In this document: positions 35,866 to 45,495 of the stretch, piece after piece
Numbering within the stretch: the stretch's first letter is position 1
Layout: every line of letters starts with the position of its first letter
Assembly (NCBI RefSeq): GCF_025698545.1
Contig: NC_068570.1
Location: 58,733,924 to 58,797,923, forward strand
Length of the DNA: 64,000 nt
Source: Gossypium raimondii
Taxonomy: Eukaryota > Streptophyta > Magnoliopsida > Malvales > Malvaceae
Direction: 5' to 3'
Program-made: the position numbers and the translations under genes
The notes under the pieces: generated by a model
Database searches by the model: none
Told to the model about the DNA's origin: nothing
The model's input: only the letters and a program-made list of their open reading frames with translations

Positions 35866-36049
35866 GTCCACCACAATATGACATCCGTTACCAAGACCTT
35901 TTGAAATTGAGTGTCGAATGTGTAAATTTAACAACGGTTAAGTCACCTAATTAAATTTAACTTCCAAAACAAAAAAAAAATTTATTTCAAATAATCCTAA
36001 ATTAATTACAAGAAACAAACTAAAGGTATCAAAACTTGATTCCCCACAT

Positions 36050-36562
36050 TTATTTTTCTCCTATATTATCATCTGATTTAATAGACAAATTAGCTAATTT
36101 TTCAGTTTCAAACCCGATCAGTGGCAACTTGTTCATCATTTGGCAACGATCACCATCATCTATCTTTTGCATTTGCAAACGATGCGCATTTTGGGTTCTA
36201 CAAATAGCGATGGTATAATAAATCTGGTCGAGCTCGGCTTGCGTACACTCTATTTGATGTTGAAGCTCTTGAATGACCCGATAACAGCCGCCGACGGGGT
36301 CTTTAGCTCGCATATCCGACTGAACCATGATCGTTCGTATCGCAATGTCTTTCTTCGAAGGATCTTCTATGGTTCTAACAAGCTTTATAACATTGACCAT
36401 CCCAGACCCAAACAATTTATGCATGTTCTTTAACTGTTGTTCGTGACCGTGGGGGAAATACGGGGCAAAAGGGCAATAGGCAGGGCACCTCCGACGTTGG
36501 TATTTACACGCCAAGCAATCTTCTGTCACGATGGCGGTATTGCCGCTTGTTGGAATACTCAT
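36050..36562 (-). CDS. LOB-domain (LBD) transcription factor, copy 1
   Basis: A plant-specific DNA-binding protein of 170 residues, single exon. The LOB zinc-finger-like block is CLACKYQRRRCPAYC (residues 16-30), fitting C-x2-C-x6-C-x3-C. It is followed by the GAS block (FAPYFPHGHEQQLKNMHKLF) and a leucine-zipper-like stretch DPVGGCYRVIQELQHQIECT. It fits class I, perhaps near LBD22/24, but the GAS block is divergent (LFGSGMVNVIKL). The first ATG of the frame, at 36562, gives MSIPTSGN. It is one half of a tandem duplication with the gene at 38274 and carries 15 extra C-terminal residues compared with it. Target genes unknown. Confidence 0.8.
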   Translation of the reverse strand: MSIPTSGNTAIVTEDCLACKYQRRRCPAYCPFAPYFPHGHEQQLKNMHKLFGSGMVNVIKLVRTIEDPSKKDIAIRTIMVQSDMRAKDPVGGCYRVIQELQHQIECTQAELDQIYYTIAICRTQNAHRLQMQKIDDGDRCQMMNKLPLIGFETEKLANLSIKSDDNIGEK

Positions 36563-37959
36563 ATTTTTTCGGTTTCGCACCGGAGGCGGTATCTTAGCAA
36601 GGTGGCTCTGGGGGAGAAATTTTTTTTCTTGTGGAGAAAATGGGAAATAAAAGGAAAAATATACAAAAGGATGAGATAGACTGATTTTATAAGAGAAGAA
36701 AGGGTCAAAGAACAATGAAGCTTAACAAATTTCTGTTAATTTGTCTATTTTTGGGGGTTTGAAATAAATAGCTTAAAATAAATTAATTTTTTATCCTATT
36801 TTTATTGCTCAAGAATGGGTCAAATTAGAGTTTAACAAATTAATTTCCTTAAGATTTCTCCATAAATCCAATTATTTAGACTTTTAAAATTATAAATTTT
36901 TAATTTAATTCTTTAAAAATTATAAACATATAAACTATCAATTGTGAAATTGCATTTTAGCTTTCATAAAAATATGTAACTAAAACGTAGCCTCCAAAAA
37001 TTTTTTTATGGCTTCGTTGTGTTTATAATTAAGGGTGAGCGTTTGATCGAATCGAATTAAGTGAAAAAAATTTGAGTTAGTCAAGCTGATGAGTCTCATT
37101 TTATCATGTTAACTCGATTTGAATTTTTTTTTAAACACGTTGAGTGAAATAAAATTCAATTCGAGACGAATCGAATGAAATTGTTTAAGTTAAATGTAAT
37201 TAGAAACAAGCATGTAAAATTAAAATCTTGTTACAATATAACTAATTTCATATTAGAGCATAGAAATTTGAAACCATATATATTGATACTCTAGTATGAT
37301 AAACTTGAATCAAGAATTTAGGTCCTCAAAATTATTATTTTGGAAACTTTTTAACTTTTTTATATATTATTTTTAGAATTCTCTTCTTCTTCTTTTTTTA
37401 AAATAATTATAATTTTTAGAACAATTTATAAAATTTTGGAATTCTTATAAATATTTTAAAATTTTGAAAATTATTTTAAATTTCTTTTGTAATTTTTGTT
37501 GAAAAGATCAATTTGCACATTTTCGATATTTATAGGGACCAAAGGGTATTTACATTAATATGTTATTCGAGTTATTTGAATTGTAAAATTTAACTCTACT
37601 CGAGCTCAAAAAATAAAAATACTTATTCGAGTTGACTTAAAAAAATTGAATAATTCAATTCAATTAGCTCAAATTAAAAAAAATTAAGTCGAATCAAGTT
37701 TTAATCTCCGTAGTTATAATTGACTACAAACTACAAATTTATTATACATAATATTTTGGTTATAATGTGGGTTCACCAAATACCCCTATATATATCCTTC
37801 TTGAGATTAAAGCAAATGAGGGTGTCGTCTATGCATATATTATATTTGTAATTTTACATGTTTGTCAAAATGGTAAGTTTAATGCTTATGTACATGCGAA
37901 TCTTTATGTTGCCATTTATATTAGTTTTTTTATTTGATAACTTTTGCTAGTTGCATGAT

Positions 37960-38160
37960 TCTTTTATGGTGTAATTCTAGGCCATCGACCAACGATTGCA
38001 CCTATGACACAATTCTACTATTGTGTAATTTCGAGTCATAGGCTAACACGATTCTACTATTGCGTAATTTTAAGCCACAGGCCAATAATTGCACCTACGA
38101 CATGACTATATAGTATTACGTAATTTCGAGCCAAGGGCCAACGGTTGCACGATTCTGCTG
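37960..38160. repeat. Degenerate ~60-bp tandem repeat
   Basis: Between the two LOB copies, three to four units share GTAATTTCGAGCCA, GGCCAACGATTGCACCTA and GACACAATTCTACTATTG words. Not coding. The origin is unknown; it ends exactly where the second duplicated block begins. Confidence 0.65.
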
Positions 38161-38273
38161 TTGTTCCAAATAATCCTAAATTAATTACAAGAAACAAACT
38201 AAAGGTATCAAAACTTGATTCCCCACATTTATTTTTCCCCTATATTATCATCTGATTTAATAGACAAATTAGC

Positions 38274-38741
38274 TCATTTTTCAGTTTCAAACCCGATCAG
38301 TGGCAGCTTGTGCATCATTTGGCAATGATCACCATCGTCTATCTTTTGCGTTTGCAGTTGCAAACAATGTGCATTTTGGGCTCTACAATTAGCGATGGTA
38401 TAATAAATCTTGTCGAGCTGGGCTTCCTTACACTCTATTTGATGTTGAAGCTCTTGAATGATCCGATAACAGCCACCGACGGGGTCTCTAGCTCGCATAT
38501 CCGATTCAACGACGATCGTTCGCATCGCAATGTCTTTCTTCGAAGGATCTTTTAGGGTTCTAATGAGCTTTATAACATTGGCCATCCCAAACAATTTATG
38601 CATGTTCTTGAACTGTTGTTCGCGATCGTGGGGGAAATTCGGGGCAAAAGAGCAATCGGCAGGGCACCTCCGACGTTGGTATTTACACGCCAAGCAATCT
38701 TCTGTCGCGACGGTGGTATTGCCGCTTGTTGAAATACTCAT
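38274..38741 (-). CDS. LOB-domain protein, copy 2, C-terminally shortened
   Basis: A 155-residue tandem paralogue of the gene at 36050, with the same single-exon structure. The LOB block CLACKYQRRRCPADC (residues 16-30) is intact, as is DPVGGCYRIIQELQHQIEC. It differs by a two-residue deletion (LFG-MANV) and a two-residue insertion (LQLQTQ), and it ends at GFETEK where copy 1 continues with LANLSIKSDDN. The shared nucleotide context shows copy 1 reads AAA TTA GCT while copy 2 reads AAA TGA GCT, so a stop has replaced a Leu codon or the reverse. The DNA-binding part is unaffected, so it may be functional. Confidence 0.75.
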   Translation of the reverse strand: MSISTSGNTTVATEDCLACKYQRRRCPADCSFAPNFPHDREQQFKNMHKLFGMANVIKLIRTLKDPSKKDIAMRTIVVESDMRARDPVGGCYRIIQELQHQIECKEAQLDKIYYTIANCRAQNAHCLQLQTQKIDDGDHCQMMHKLPLIGFETEK

Positions 38742-39691
38742 AGTTTATGGTTTCGGCCCCGAGGCGGTCTCGTAGCAAGGTAGCTTTAGGGGAGAATTTT
38801 TTTTCTTGTGGAGAAAATGGAAAATAAAAGAAAAAAATAAAAAAGGATGAGATAGACTGATTTTATAAGAGAAGAAAGGGTCAAACAACAATGAAAAAAA
38901 GTCGAAATTAGTGAGTATCTATTCTTTTAATGAGCTTATAGAATACGAAAAATAAGTTATTGAGTTTATTCGATTTAACAAATTTCATTAAATTGATTTG
39001 TCTATTTTAGGGTTTGAATCCTATTTTTATTGTTCAAGAATGGGTCAAATAAGAGTTTAACAAATTAATTTCCTAAAATTTCTCCATAAATCTAATCATT
39101 TAGAGTTTTAAAACTATAAAATTTTAATTTAATCCTTTAAAATTATAAATATATAGATTATTAAAATTTTGAAATTATATTTTAGCTTTCATAAAAACAT
39201 GCAACTAAAATGTAGCCTCTAAAAAAAAATTTATGGCTTCTTCGTGTTTATAGTTAGGGGTAAACGTTTAATCGAATCGAATTAAGTGAAAAAATTGAAT
39301 TAGCTAAGTTGACGAGTCTCATTTTATCATGCTAACTCGATTTGAATTTTTTCGAATAAAATGAAATGAAATTTAGTTCGAGACAAATCGAGTGAAATTA
39401 TTTAAGTTTAACGTGAGAAGAATGATCAAGTTCATATCTTAATTAAAAAAAAAAAACAACTCAAGGTCAAAAAAGTTACAAGACCCAAAAATAATCTAAC
39501 CCTTTTTCAATTAAAACAACGAAGCGCCACTTGGCAAGCCTTATTTTAGCGGTGCATTTACGTGTAACTTCCAAGTCGATTGCATGAAAGAAAGGGGACA
39601 CGTTTATTATGTTAATTTAACAAATACTGATTGCCCTATCATATAAGTGTATCATACATCTCTACAATTAGCTACACAAAACAAAGAGACG
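38742..39691. other. Upstream region of LOB copy 2 and promoter of small ORF
   Basis: Duplicated LOB upstream sequence to 39410, then about 280 bases of single-copy DNA containing TATAAG at 39642-39647, 45 bases upstream of the next start codon. Nothing else recognised. Confidence 0.45.
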
Positions 39692-39934
39692 ATGGAGGGC
39701 AATAATAACAAAGAGAGAACATTCAAAGATGGAGAAGAAGAAGAAGAAGCGAGAAAGGGAAGGAAAAAGGAAGAAACTGAAAGAACAACAACAACAACAA
39801 AGACGGTAGGTATGGATCCAATGGCTAAATTGGTGATTAATGTAACTGTTGCTCAAGGTGATGTAGCTCAAAACCCTAATGATGTCCTTGCTTTCTCAAG
39901 ATCTGTTCATAACATAGATTCTTCCCTTGAATAG
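39692..39934 (+). CDS. Small hypothetical protein, 80 residues
   Basis: Not recognised. The ORF begins MEGNNNKERTFKDGEEEEEA, has a highly charged Glu/Lys/Arg and Thr-rich first half (residues 1-38), then a more ordinary second half, PMAKLVINVTVAQGDVAQNP followed by NDVLAFSRSVHNIDSSLE. A possible TATA box (TATAAG, 39642-39647) and a leader containing CTACACAAAACAAAGAGACG precede the ATG, and a T-rich 3' region follows. The regular second half and promoter-like context argue for a real gene; the purine-rich repeats (GAAGAAGAAGAAGAAGC) argue for caution. Confidence 0.4.
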   Translation: MEGNNNKERTFKDGEEEEEARKGRKKEETERTTTTTKTVGMDPMAKLVINVTVAQGDVAQNPNDVLAFSRSVHNIDSSLE

Positions 39935-41741
39935 ATTGATTGTGAGATTTTAATCTATCTCTTTTCATTTCATATTATATATACATATATATCTATCTTT
40001 TTCTTTTGAGAAAATGAGTGGTTAATCGCTTACAGACGATAAGCTCTTGGTCTTCATGAGAGTAAGAGGAGGGATCTCAATGTTTTTTATTGTAGACTCA
40101 TGTCTCCAAGCAGTAAGGAAATCAGAATAACAGTTTGTCTCTCTTGGAAAATGTAGACGATCTTACATAAAGACAACATTGACATCAACTGATTAAGAGC
40201 ACCAGTGATTTTCTTAATAGCTAAAAGGAAATCTGATTGAACAACACATTCGGCTGAGTAACATGAACCTCAGCCTACAACGTTGTGTATGGAGAATTCT
40301 CTAACCATGCACCATCATGGTCTCTTGGCAAGATTTTCTACAATTAGAAAATTTTTTTTGGGATAAGTACCAACTCATCATTTTAATAAACTTTTAACAA
40401 CTATCACTTTAATTTTTAGGGTTTTTTTAATATTTATGATTTGACTGAGACTATATAATTAAGCTGCCATCCTAAGTGCTTAGGTCGACCAACCACTCCA
40501 CAAGTGACAAAGCAATTAATTTCACATTTTTATTTACACCAATATAATATCATGATACAATAATGTTTAAAAAACTATATAATATATTTATTAATGTATT
40601 AAAAATACCTTAAAACACCATTACTATTATATGTTTTGCCAACTTTCACCTACTCATTATCCTATTCAATGTTTAGTAGTTTATTTATTTAATAGAATAA
40701 TGCATTAATTTTTTGTCTTAATTTCAATGTAGTCAAAACTCTTCATATTTGGAGTATGACATGACATGACAACCACTAAAAATCACCTATATTATGTAAA
40801 AAGAAAAAGAAGTCTCCTAATATTTATAATATATAGATTTATATAAAGAATTTCTTTTTTTTTTAGTATTTCCTTTCTCTTTAGGAAAGAAAAAGAAATT
40901 GGGTCAAAGACAAAACATAACAGGCTTTACTTAGAAAACAACTTGGCTCTTTAACAACCCTGCACGTCATTTTGCATGATAGAATTTTGTGAGAAGATAA
41001 TTTATCTCTTAAATCGGCGGTGTCATTCGCGGTTGTGGTGGGTGAAGGTTAATACGAGTGGCTTTCTGTCAAGTTGTGGGAATAAGGCAAGCATCGGTGG
41101 TGTCATTCGCGATTGTGGCGGGGATTGGGTTGTAGGCTTCACGATGGATGTCGGTGCCACTCCCATCTTCCAAGTAGAGGCCAAAGCCTTGTACGAGGGG
41201 ATGCGGTTCGCATGGGACGAAGGGTTTGAGGTGGAAAGCGATAATGGTTTGCTTGTTGAGCTTATTCGAGATTGTTATGGCGAGAGGAATGAGCTGTGAA
41301 TAATGCGGTGGACGGGAATGGAGTGTCCGCCTGAGACATAATGGTCGACAGTTGCAGACTACATATGTCCAGGATTGGTTCAGGTCAACTAAATAGACTA
41401 GTGATTTCGGACACTCCACCGGTTGCGGTTGTGAGTTTGCCAGGACCAGATAGTAGTCTACTGTGTTAGAGTTTTCTTTTCTCTTGTGTGCTTCAATCGG
41501 ATAAGGTGAATCACACATCTCTCTTTTACCTAAATAACTATTAAATTAAATTAATTAAATTAAATTCCAAATTAAAAGAAAATACACCAAATCCCCCTAT
41601 CCTGTTATTACAAACAATCACCAAATTTACAAAAGATATTGTTGACCAAAAAATAATTAAAAAAAGCGAAAAAAATGAAATAAAATAAAATAAAGTAAAC
41701 ATTTTTTTTTCTATTTCTCAATTTCACTTCCTCAATTCTCA
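39935..41741. other. Spacer with a LINE scrap
   Basis: Possible 3' UTR of the small ORF, then AT-rich DNA to 40970. An RNase H fragment lies at 40991-41299, and 41300-41520 continues at mixed base composition without recognisable coding. The end is 3' flank of the NHL gene. Confidence 0.45.
40991..41299 (+). pseudogene. RNase H (RVT_3) fragment of a plant LINE
   Basis: The frame contains WVKVNTSGFLSS, ASIGGVIRDCGGDWVVGFTM, FQVEAKALYEGMRFAWDEGF and EVESDNGLLVELI, which are the successive conserved blocks of the RNase H domain in plant non-LTR retrotransposons. The usual catalytic DG after VKVNT is SG here. A 25-bp phrase (GGTGTCATTCGCGGTTGTGG at 41019) is repeated 80 bp on (GGTGTCATTCGCGATTGTGG, 41099), so the start of the fragment is rearranged. 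No other LINE parts seen. Confidence 0.7.
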
Positions 41742-42506
41742 TCAAAAAGTCCATCTCCAGACCTTAACCCTCAAATCAACTTTGCATTTTGCATTAGAAA
41801 TTGAAGCCTTTGATGGGGATTTTCCGTTTGGAACAGTTACTTTAATCCCTTCACAAATGACCCTAATCCCAACCTTTGGTGTTTTTAAACCCCCAATTTT
41901 AGCTTTCACTTTAGTATCAAGCTTCATCTTCAATGGCAACCCTTTCTTGTTCTTCAAGGCAACCCTTAACTCGCCGGCCGACGAGTCATCCAGCTCTTGG
42001 CTTCCACCACTAATGGTGGCTTTCAAAAGGGTATTGTTTTTAGTACCATGCACGAAGGGACCAAACGAGCCGTTCGCCATAACGGCGTCGTTTTTGGTTG
42101 TGAGAGATATGGCGATAGGGTCGTAAATATAGATGAGTTCTTTATTAGGGTTTTTGGCGTTGACGTTGAGAGTGATGTTGGTGATGAGCTTGGAAGATGA
42201 CGTGATTTTAAGGGTGGAGACTTTGAGGGAGGAGACTGTGAAAGTGGGGCGGTGGGGGCTGTAAATAAGGGTTAATATGGCGGCTGATACGCCGGCGAGG
42301 AGGAGGAGGATGAGGATGGTGACGGTGGTCCAAATGCAACATGAACAGCAGCAGGAGCGGCGGTAACGGTGAGGCTTTGGTTGTGGACGGTAGAGAGGGC
42401 GGGTGGCTCCGTAGAGTTGAGATTTGGTGGCGGGAAAGGAAGGTTTGGCGGCGGCGGCGGCGCCGTTTGTGGCTTGTCTGGATGAAGGGAAAACAGTGTC
42501 TTTCAT
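41742..42506 (-). CDS. NDR1/HIN1-like (NHL, LEA-2) membrane protein
   Basis: A 254-residue single-exon protein. The cytosolic N-terminus contains FPATKSQLYGATRPLYRPQP, a signature of the NHL6-like group. It is followed by a Cys-rich stretch (RRSCCCSCCIW) and one transmembrane helix (about residues 60-85, TVTILILLLLAGVSAAILTL), then an LEA-2 beta-sandwich with NAKNPNKELIYIYD, FVHGTKNNTLLKA and PLKMKLDTKVKAKIG, ending VDLRVKVWRWTF. Such proteins sit in the plasma membrane and are linked to pathogen and drought responses. The frame is open a further eight codons upstream but without an ATG, so 42506 (MKDTVFPSS) is the start. Several N-glycosylation sequons (NITL, NGSF, NNTL) fit an outward-facing domain. 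Confidence 0.85.
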   Translation of the reverse strand: MKDTVFPSSRQATNGAAAAAKPSFPATKSQLYGATRPLYRPQPKPHRYRRSCCCSCCIWTTVTILILLLLAGVSAAILTLIYSPHRPTFTVSSLKVSTLKITSSSKLITNITLNVNAKNPNKELIYIYDPIAISLTTKNDAVMANGSFGPFVHGTKNNTLLKATISGGSQELDDSSAGELRVALKNKKGLPLKMKLDTKVKAKIGGLKTPKVGIRVICEGIKVTVPNGKSPSKASISNAKCKVDLRVKVWRWTF

Positions 42507-42674
42507 GGTGTTTTTGCTTTGGGGATTCAAAGGGAAAATACTCTGTCACTGATGTCTTTATACTTGGCTTCTTCCTTTTTCTTTTTAATTTTGTTTAGTT
42601 TATGTAAAGTGGAATGCACGTAAGTTTGAACGCGACTAGGATATTGAAGGTGGGGATTGTTTTAAAGGTAACCC

Positions 42675-42949
42675 GGTAAAATTACTATGGAGGTTCTTGT
42701 ACTAGCAATTAGATTACATTTTGCTCCTTGTATTAAAAAACGAGTAAATCGGTTTTTATACATTAAATTAAAAAATAAATTAATTTTTATATTAAAAATA
42801 ATTTTTTTGTATTGTTAAAAATTAGTGTAGCTAATAAAATAATACCTTCTATCTCATATTTACGTATAAAATCAACTTTTACTTAATGTATAAAAATTAA
42901 TTTCTATTTTATACGGACTAAAATGTAATCTAACTAAGATACTTTGACC
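42675..42949. mobile_element. MITE, same family as 55418-55791
   Basis: Left end GGTAAAATTACTATGGAGGT with CAATTAGATTACATTTTGCT. Right end reversed is GGTCAAAGTATCTTAGTTAG leading into ATTACATTTTAGTCC. No target duplication found. Confidence 0.55.
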
Positions 42950-43955
42950 AACTTAAAGGAGGAATATTTTCGGAAAAAGAAAGAAAATATTATATCTTAC
43001 ACAAATTTGTTAATTTTGGTCCCTAAATTTGTTAATTTTCTTTAATTTAGTCCCTAAATTTTAATTTAGTCCTTAAATCTTGGATTCTAATTGAAGCATG
43101 ATAATGTAATACTCTCAGACTTCGCCGCATCATTACCAAAATTTTCTAAAACATATAATTTTATATTTTGTTTTCTATTTTTTATATTTTATATACTTTT
43201 TTAAAGAAATTCAATTAAAGTTTAAGGACCAAAGTGAAAAAATTGTTACATTCTAAGATTAATAGGGACAAAAAAATATTAAGGATTAAGTTGAAAAAGT
43301 TCCAAATTTCATCATGTGTAGTTGTTATGTGTGGATTTTGTCTAACTATATTTTAATTCTTTATTCGTTCGTGCTTTGTATTGGTTTGATTTACTTTATT
43401 CAAACACATATTAATATTTATATTTTAAACTCTCAGAAAATGTAAAAAAAATAGAATCAATAATGTTATAAATCATATTATTATATCAATATAATATAAA
43501 ATATTATATAATATGAATATGAATATATAATACAAAATATTTCTCTACCACAAATATTATTGTTTTGTAATTAAGAAGTAATTTGAAATTGAAAATGAAA
43601 TTAAAATTATATATGAGTGAAGTATTCCATTAAATATTGATTTTTTAACAAATATTAAATATTGAATTTAAATAAATATTTAATTTATAGTCATAATATT
43701 TTCTCAACAAACATGGATGTTTTCCATGGTACCTTATTTAATTTTGACATATTCTCTCTATTAAGGGGTCGGTCCAAGAAATTTGATAATGCCTTAACCA
43801 TAATTAATTAGGGTAAAATTAACTTTAATTTATTCATAAATTGATTTATTTAACCTCAAATTAAAATTAAGTATATTAAAATAATTTTTAAATAATAAAT
43901 CGAATCAATAATAAAACTAAAACCGATCAAATCGATTCGATTCAATATATATAAA

Positions 43956-44361
43956 GGTGCTCATGGGCCGGGCCGGGCTCAGAAAAAATAAACTCTCGTC
44001 CAAGGCCCAGGCCCGACCCGAATTTTGGGCCTGAAATTTTGTCAAAGCTCGGCCCGAGAAAAAAATTCTTAAGCCCGAGCTCGGCCCGGCCCATTTTTAA
44101 TAAACACTAAAAATTTATTTTAAAAATAAAAAAGGATTTTAAAAATATTTTAAAATTAAAAAAATAAAAAATAAAAATATTTATTATATTCGGGTCGAGT
44201 CGAGCTTGGGCAAAAAAGTGGTGCTCGAGGCTCGACCCTTTTTCTAAACGGGCCTCTTTTTTTTTCTCAAACCCATATTTGGGGCCTATATTTTTACTCG
44301 AATCTTCCCAAATTTTGGGCGGACTGTTGGGCCAGGCTGGGCTGCCCGGCCCATGAGCACA
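43956..44361. mobile_element. GC-ended palindromic MITE
   Basis: Left end GGTGCTCATGGGCCGGGCCG, right end reversed TGTGCTCATGGGCCGGGCAG. The arms are GC-rich with CGGCCCG words (AGCTCGGCCCGAGAAA, CGAGCTCGGCCCGGCCC) around an A/T-rich middle (44098-44190). Non-coding; one of the GGTGCTCATGGGCCGGGC repeats common in dicots. Confidence 0.65.
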
Positions 44362-44636
44362 TCTAAATAAATAAATATATATATATATATAATGAAAGGA
44401 ACCTACCGAATCTTTGCCCAATTTGACAGCTAATTGATTCCTCACCCAATGATTATGGAGACCCAAAAAAATTAAAACAATAATAAATGCCTCCTAGCTT
44501 TAATTTGTATACTAATTATTGTTAAGACATTCATGTGATTGTGATTTTAAATGTATCCATTATTATTTTTAATACAAATTTGACTACCACTTTCTACCCG
44601 AATCCAAAAGTTATCTCCATCTTAATTTAGTTAATT

Positions 44637-45094
44637 GCACAAAATATCTCAAATTATGACATTTATTCTAAATTGGTCCCTAAATCTCAAATCATTCTAA
44701 TCACGTCTCAAAACTATTGAGGTTATATCAATAGATCTTCTAGTTATTAAAATCATTAATTTAAATGATATATTATATTTTAGGTGACATAATTTAAATT
44801 AAAAGTTTAAGAAAAGTGAATATTGTAAAATGAATGTTTTAAAAATATTAGTTTTGAGTTTTCAAAACTTTTATAAAAGCTTAATCGTTTACTTTTACTT
44901 TTAAAATTTATATGATTACGTGCTATTTCTTTGAATTTTTCATTTTAAAAGCTACATAAAATTTGATGTGTCATTAGACGACTAAATTGATTTTAATAAC
45001 AAAAGGACATGATTGATATAACATTACTAGTTAGGGTGTAATTTGAATATTTTGAAGTTTGGGGATTAATTTAGAATGAGGGTTATACTTTTTT
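44637..45094. mobile_element. MITE related to 13619-14146, right end lost
   Basis: Begins ATTGCACAAAATATCTCAAA and follows the 13619 element through CTATTGAGGTTATATCAAT, TTTAGTTTTGAGTTTTCAAA and AGTTTGGGGATTAATTTAGA, but stops at GGGTTATAC where the next element begins. Confidence 0.55.
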
Positions 45095-45495
45095 GGTTAA
45101 AGTACATGGAAGGTCCCTGTATTATAGGGATTGAATTAAAATGGTCCTTCTATTATTAAATGGATCAATTTAGTCCCTATACTATTAAAATGAATCCAAT
45201 AAGTCCAAATTGCAACATAGTTAACATTTATTGTATAAAAATATCTTGAAATTGTTTTTTCAATTGCGTTCAATTTCAAACAAAAGATTTCATTTTACAA
45301 AACTATAAAAACTTTAAATGTATTAACATTGTCAACTAGTGAATGATATTTTTAAACAAGAAATATTAAATCTATTTCGATTTGGTCTTATTCAATTCCT
45401 TTTAATAGTATAGAGATTAAATTTATCCATGTAATATTAGAGGGACTAATTTGATTAAGTTCCTATAATAGAGGGACCTTTCAAGTACATTTACC
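45095..45495. mobile_element. MITE adjoining or inserted into its neighbour
   Basis: Left end GGTTAAAGTACATGGAAGGT, right end reversed GGTAAATGTACTTGAAAGGT; the inverted repeat continues through CCCT(G/C)TATTATA. Flanks tactttttt and actattttt are only loosely alike. It sits where the 44637 element's right terminus should be. Confidence 0.65.

Larger units (their letters stand above)
31418..36049. other. Long spacer without recognised genes
   Basis: Mostly AT-rich. It contains a diverged CATGTTACT-type fragment (about 32460-32640), a (TA)n microsatellite (about 32881-32905), an element rich in TCGAATTCGAG-like words (about 33180-33480), a moderately mixed stretch at 34070-34700 that I do not recognise, and a MITE at 35296-35865. 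The 5' UTR exon and promoter of the small gene at 31223 may lie in the first 1.5 kb. Confidence 0.45.
35988..39410. repeat. Direct duplication of a ~1.2-kb LOB gene block
   Basis: The segment 35988-37192 reappears at 38167-39410, about 2,179 bp apart, covering the 3' flank, the whole LOB gene, the leader and about 600 bp upstream, including the start of a TCGAATCGAATTAAGTG-type element. The left border is sharp (CAAATAATCCTAAATTAATT in both). The intervening 37193-38166 is not duplicated. The copies have diverged by substitutions and small indels, so the event is not recent. Confidence 0.85.

Noticed and set aside
37960-38160. Regularly spaced repeats resembling a CRISPR array
   Set aside because: Degenerate contiguous tandem units without unique spacers, in a plant nuclear setting.
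44107-44466. 119-residue minus ORF
   Set aside because: Covers the GC-ended MITE and AT-rich flank; low-complexity translation with no domain.
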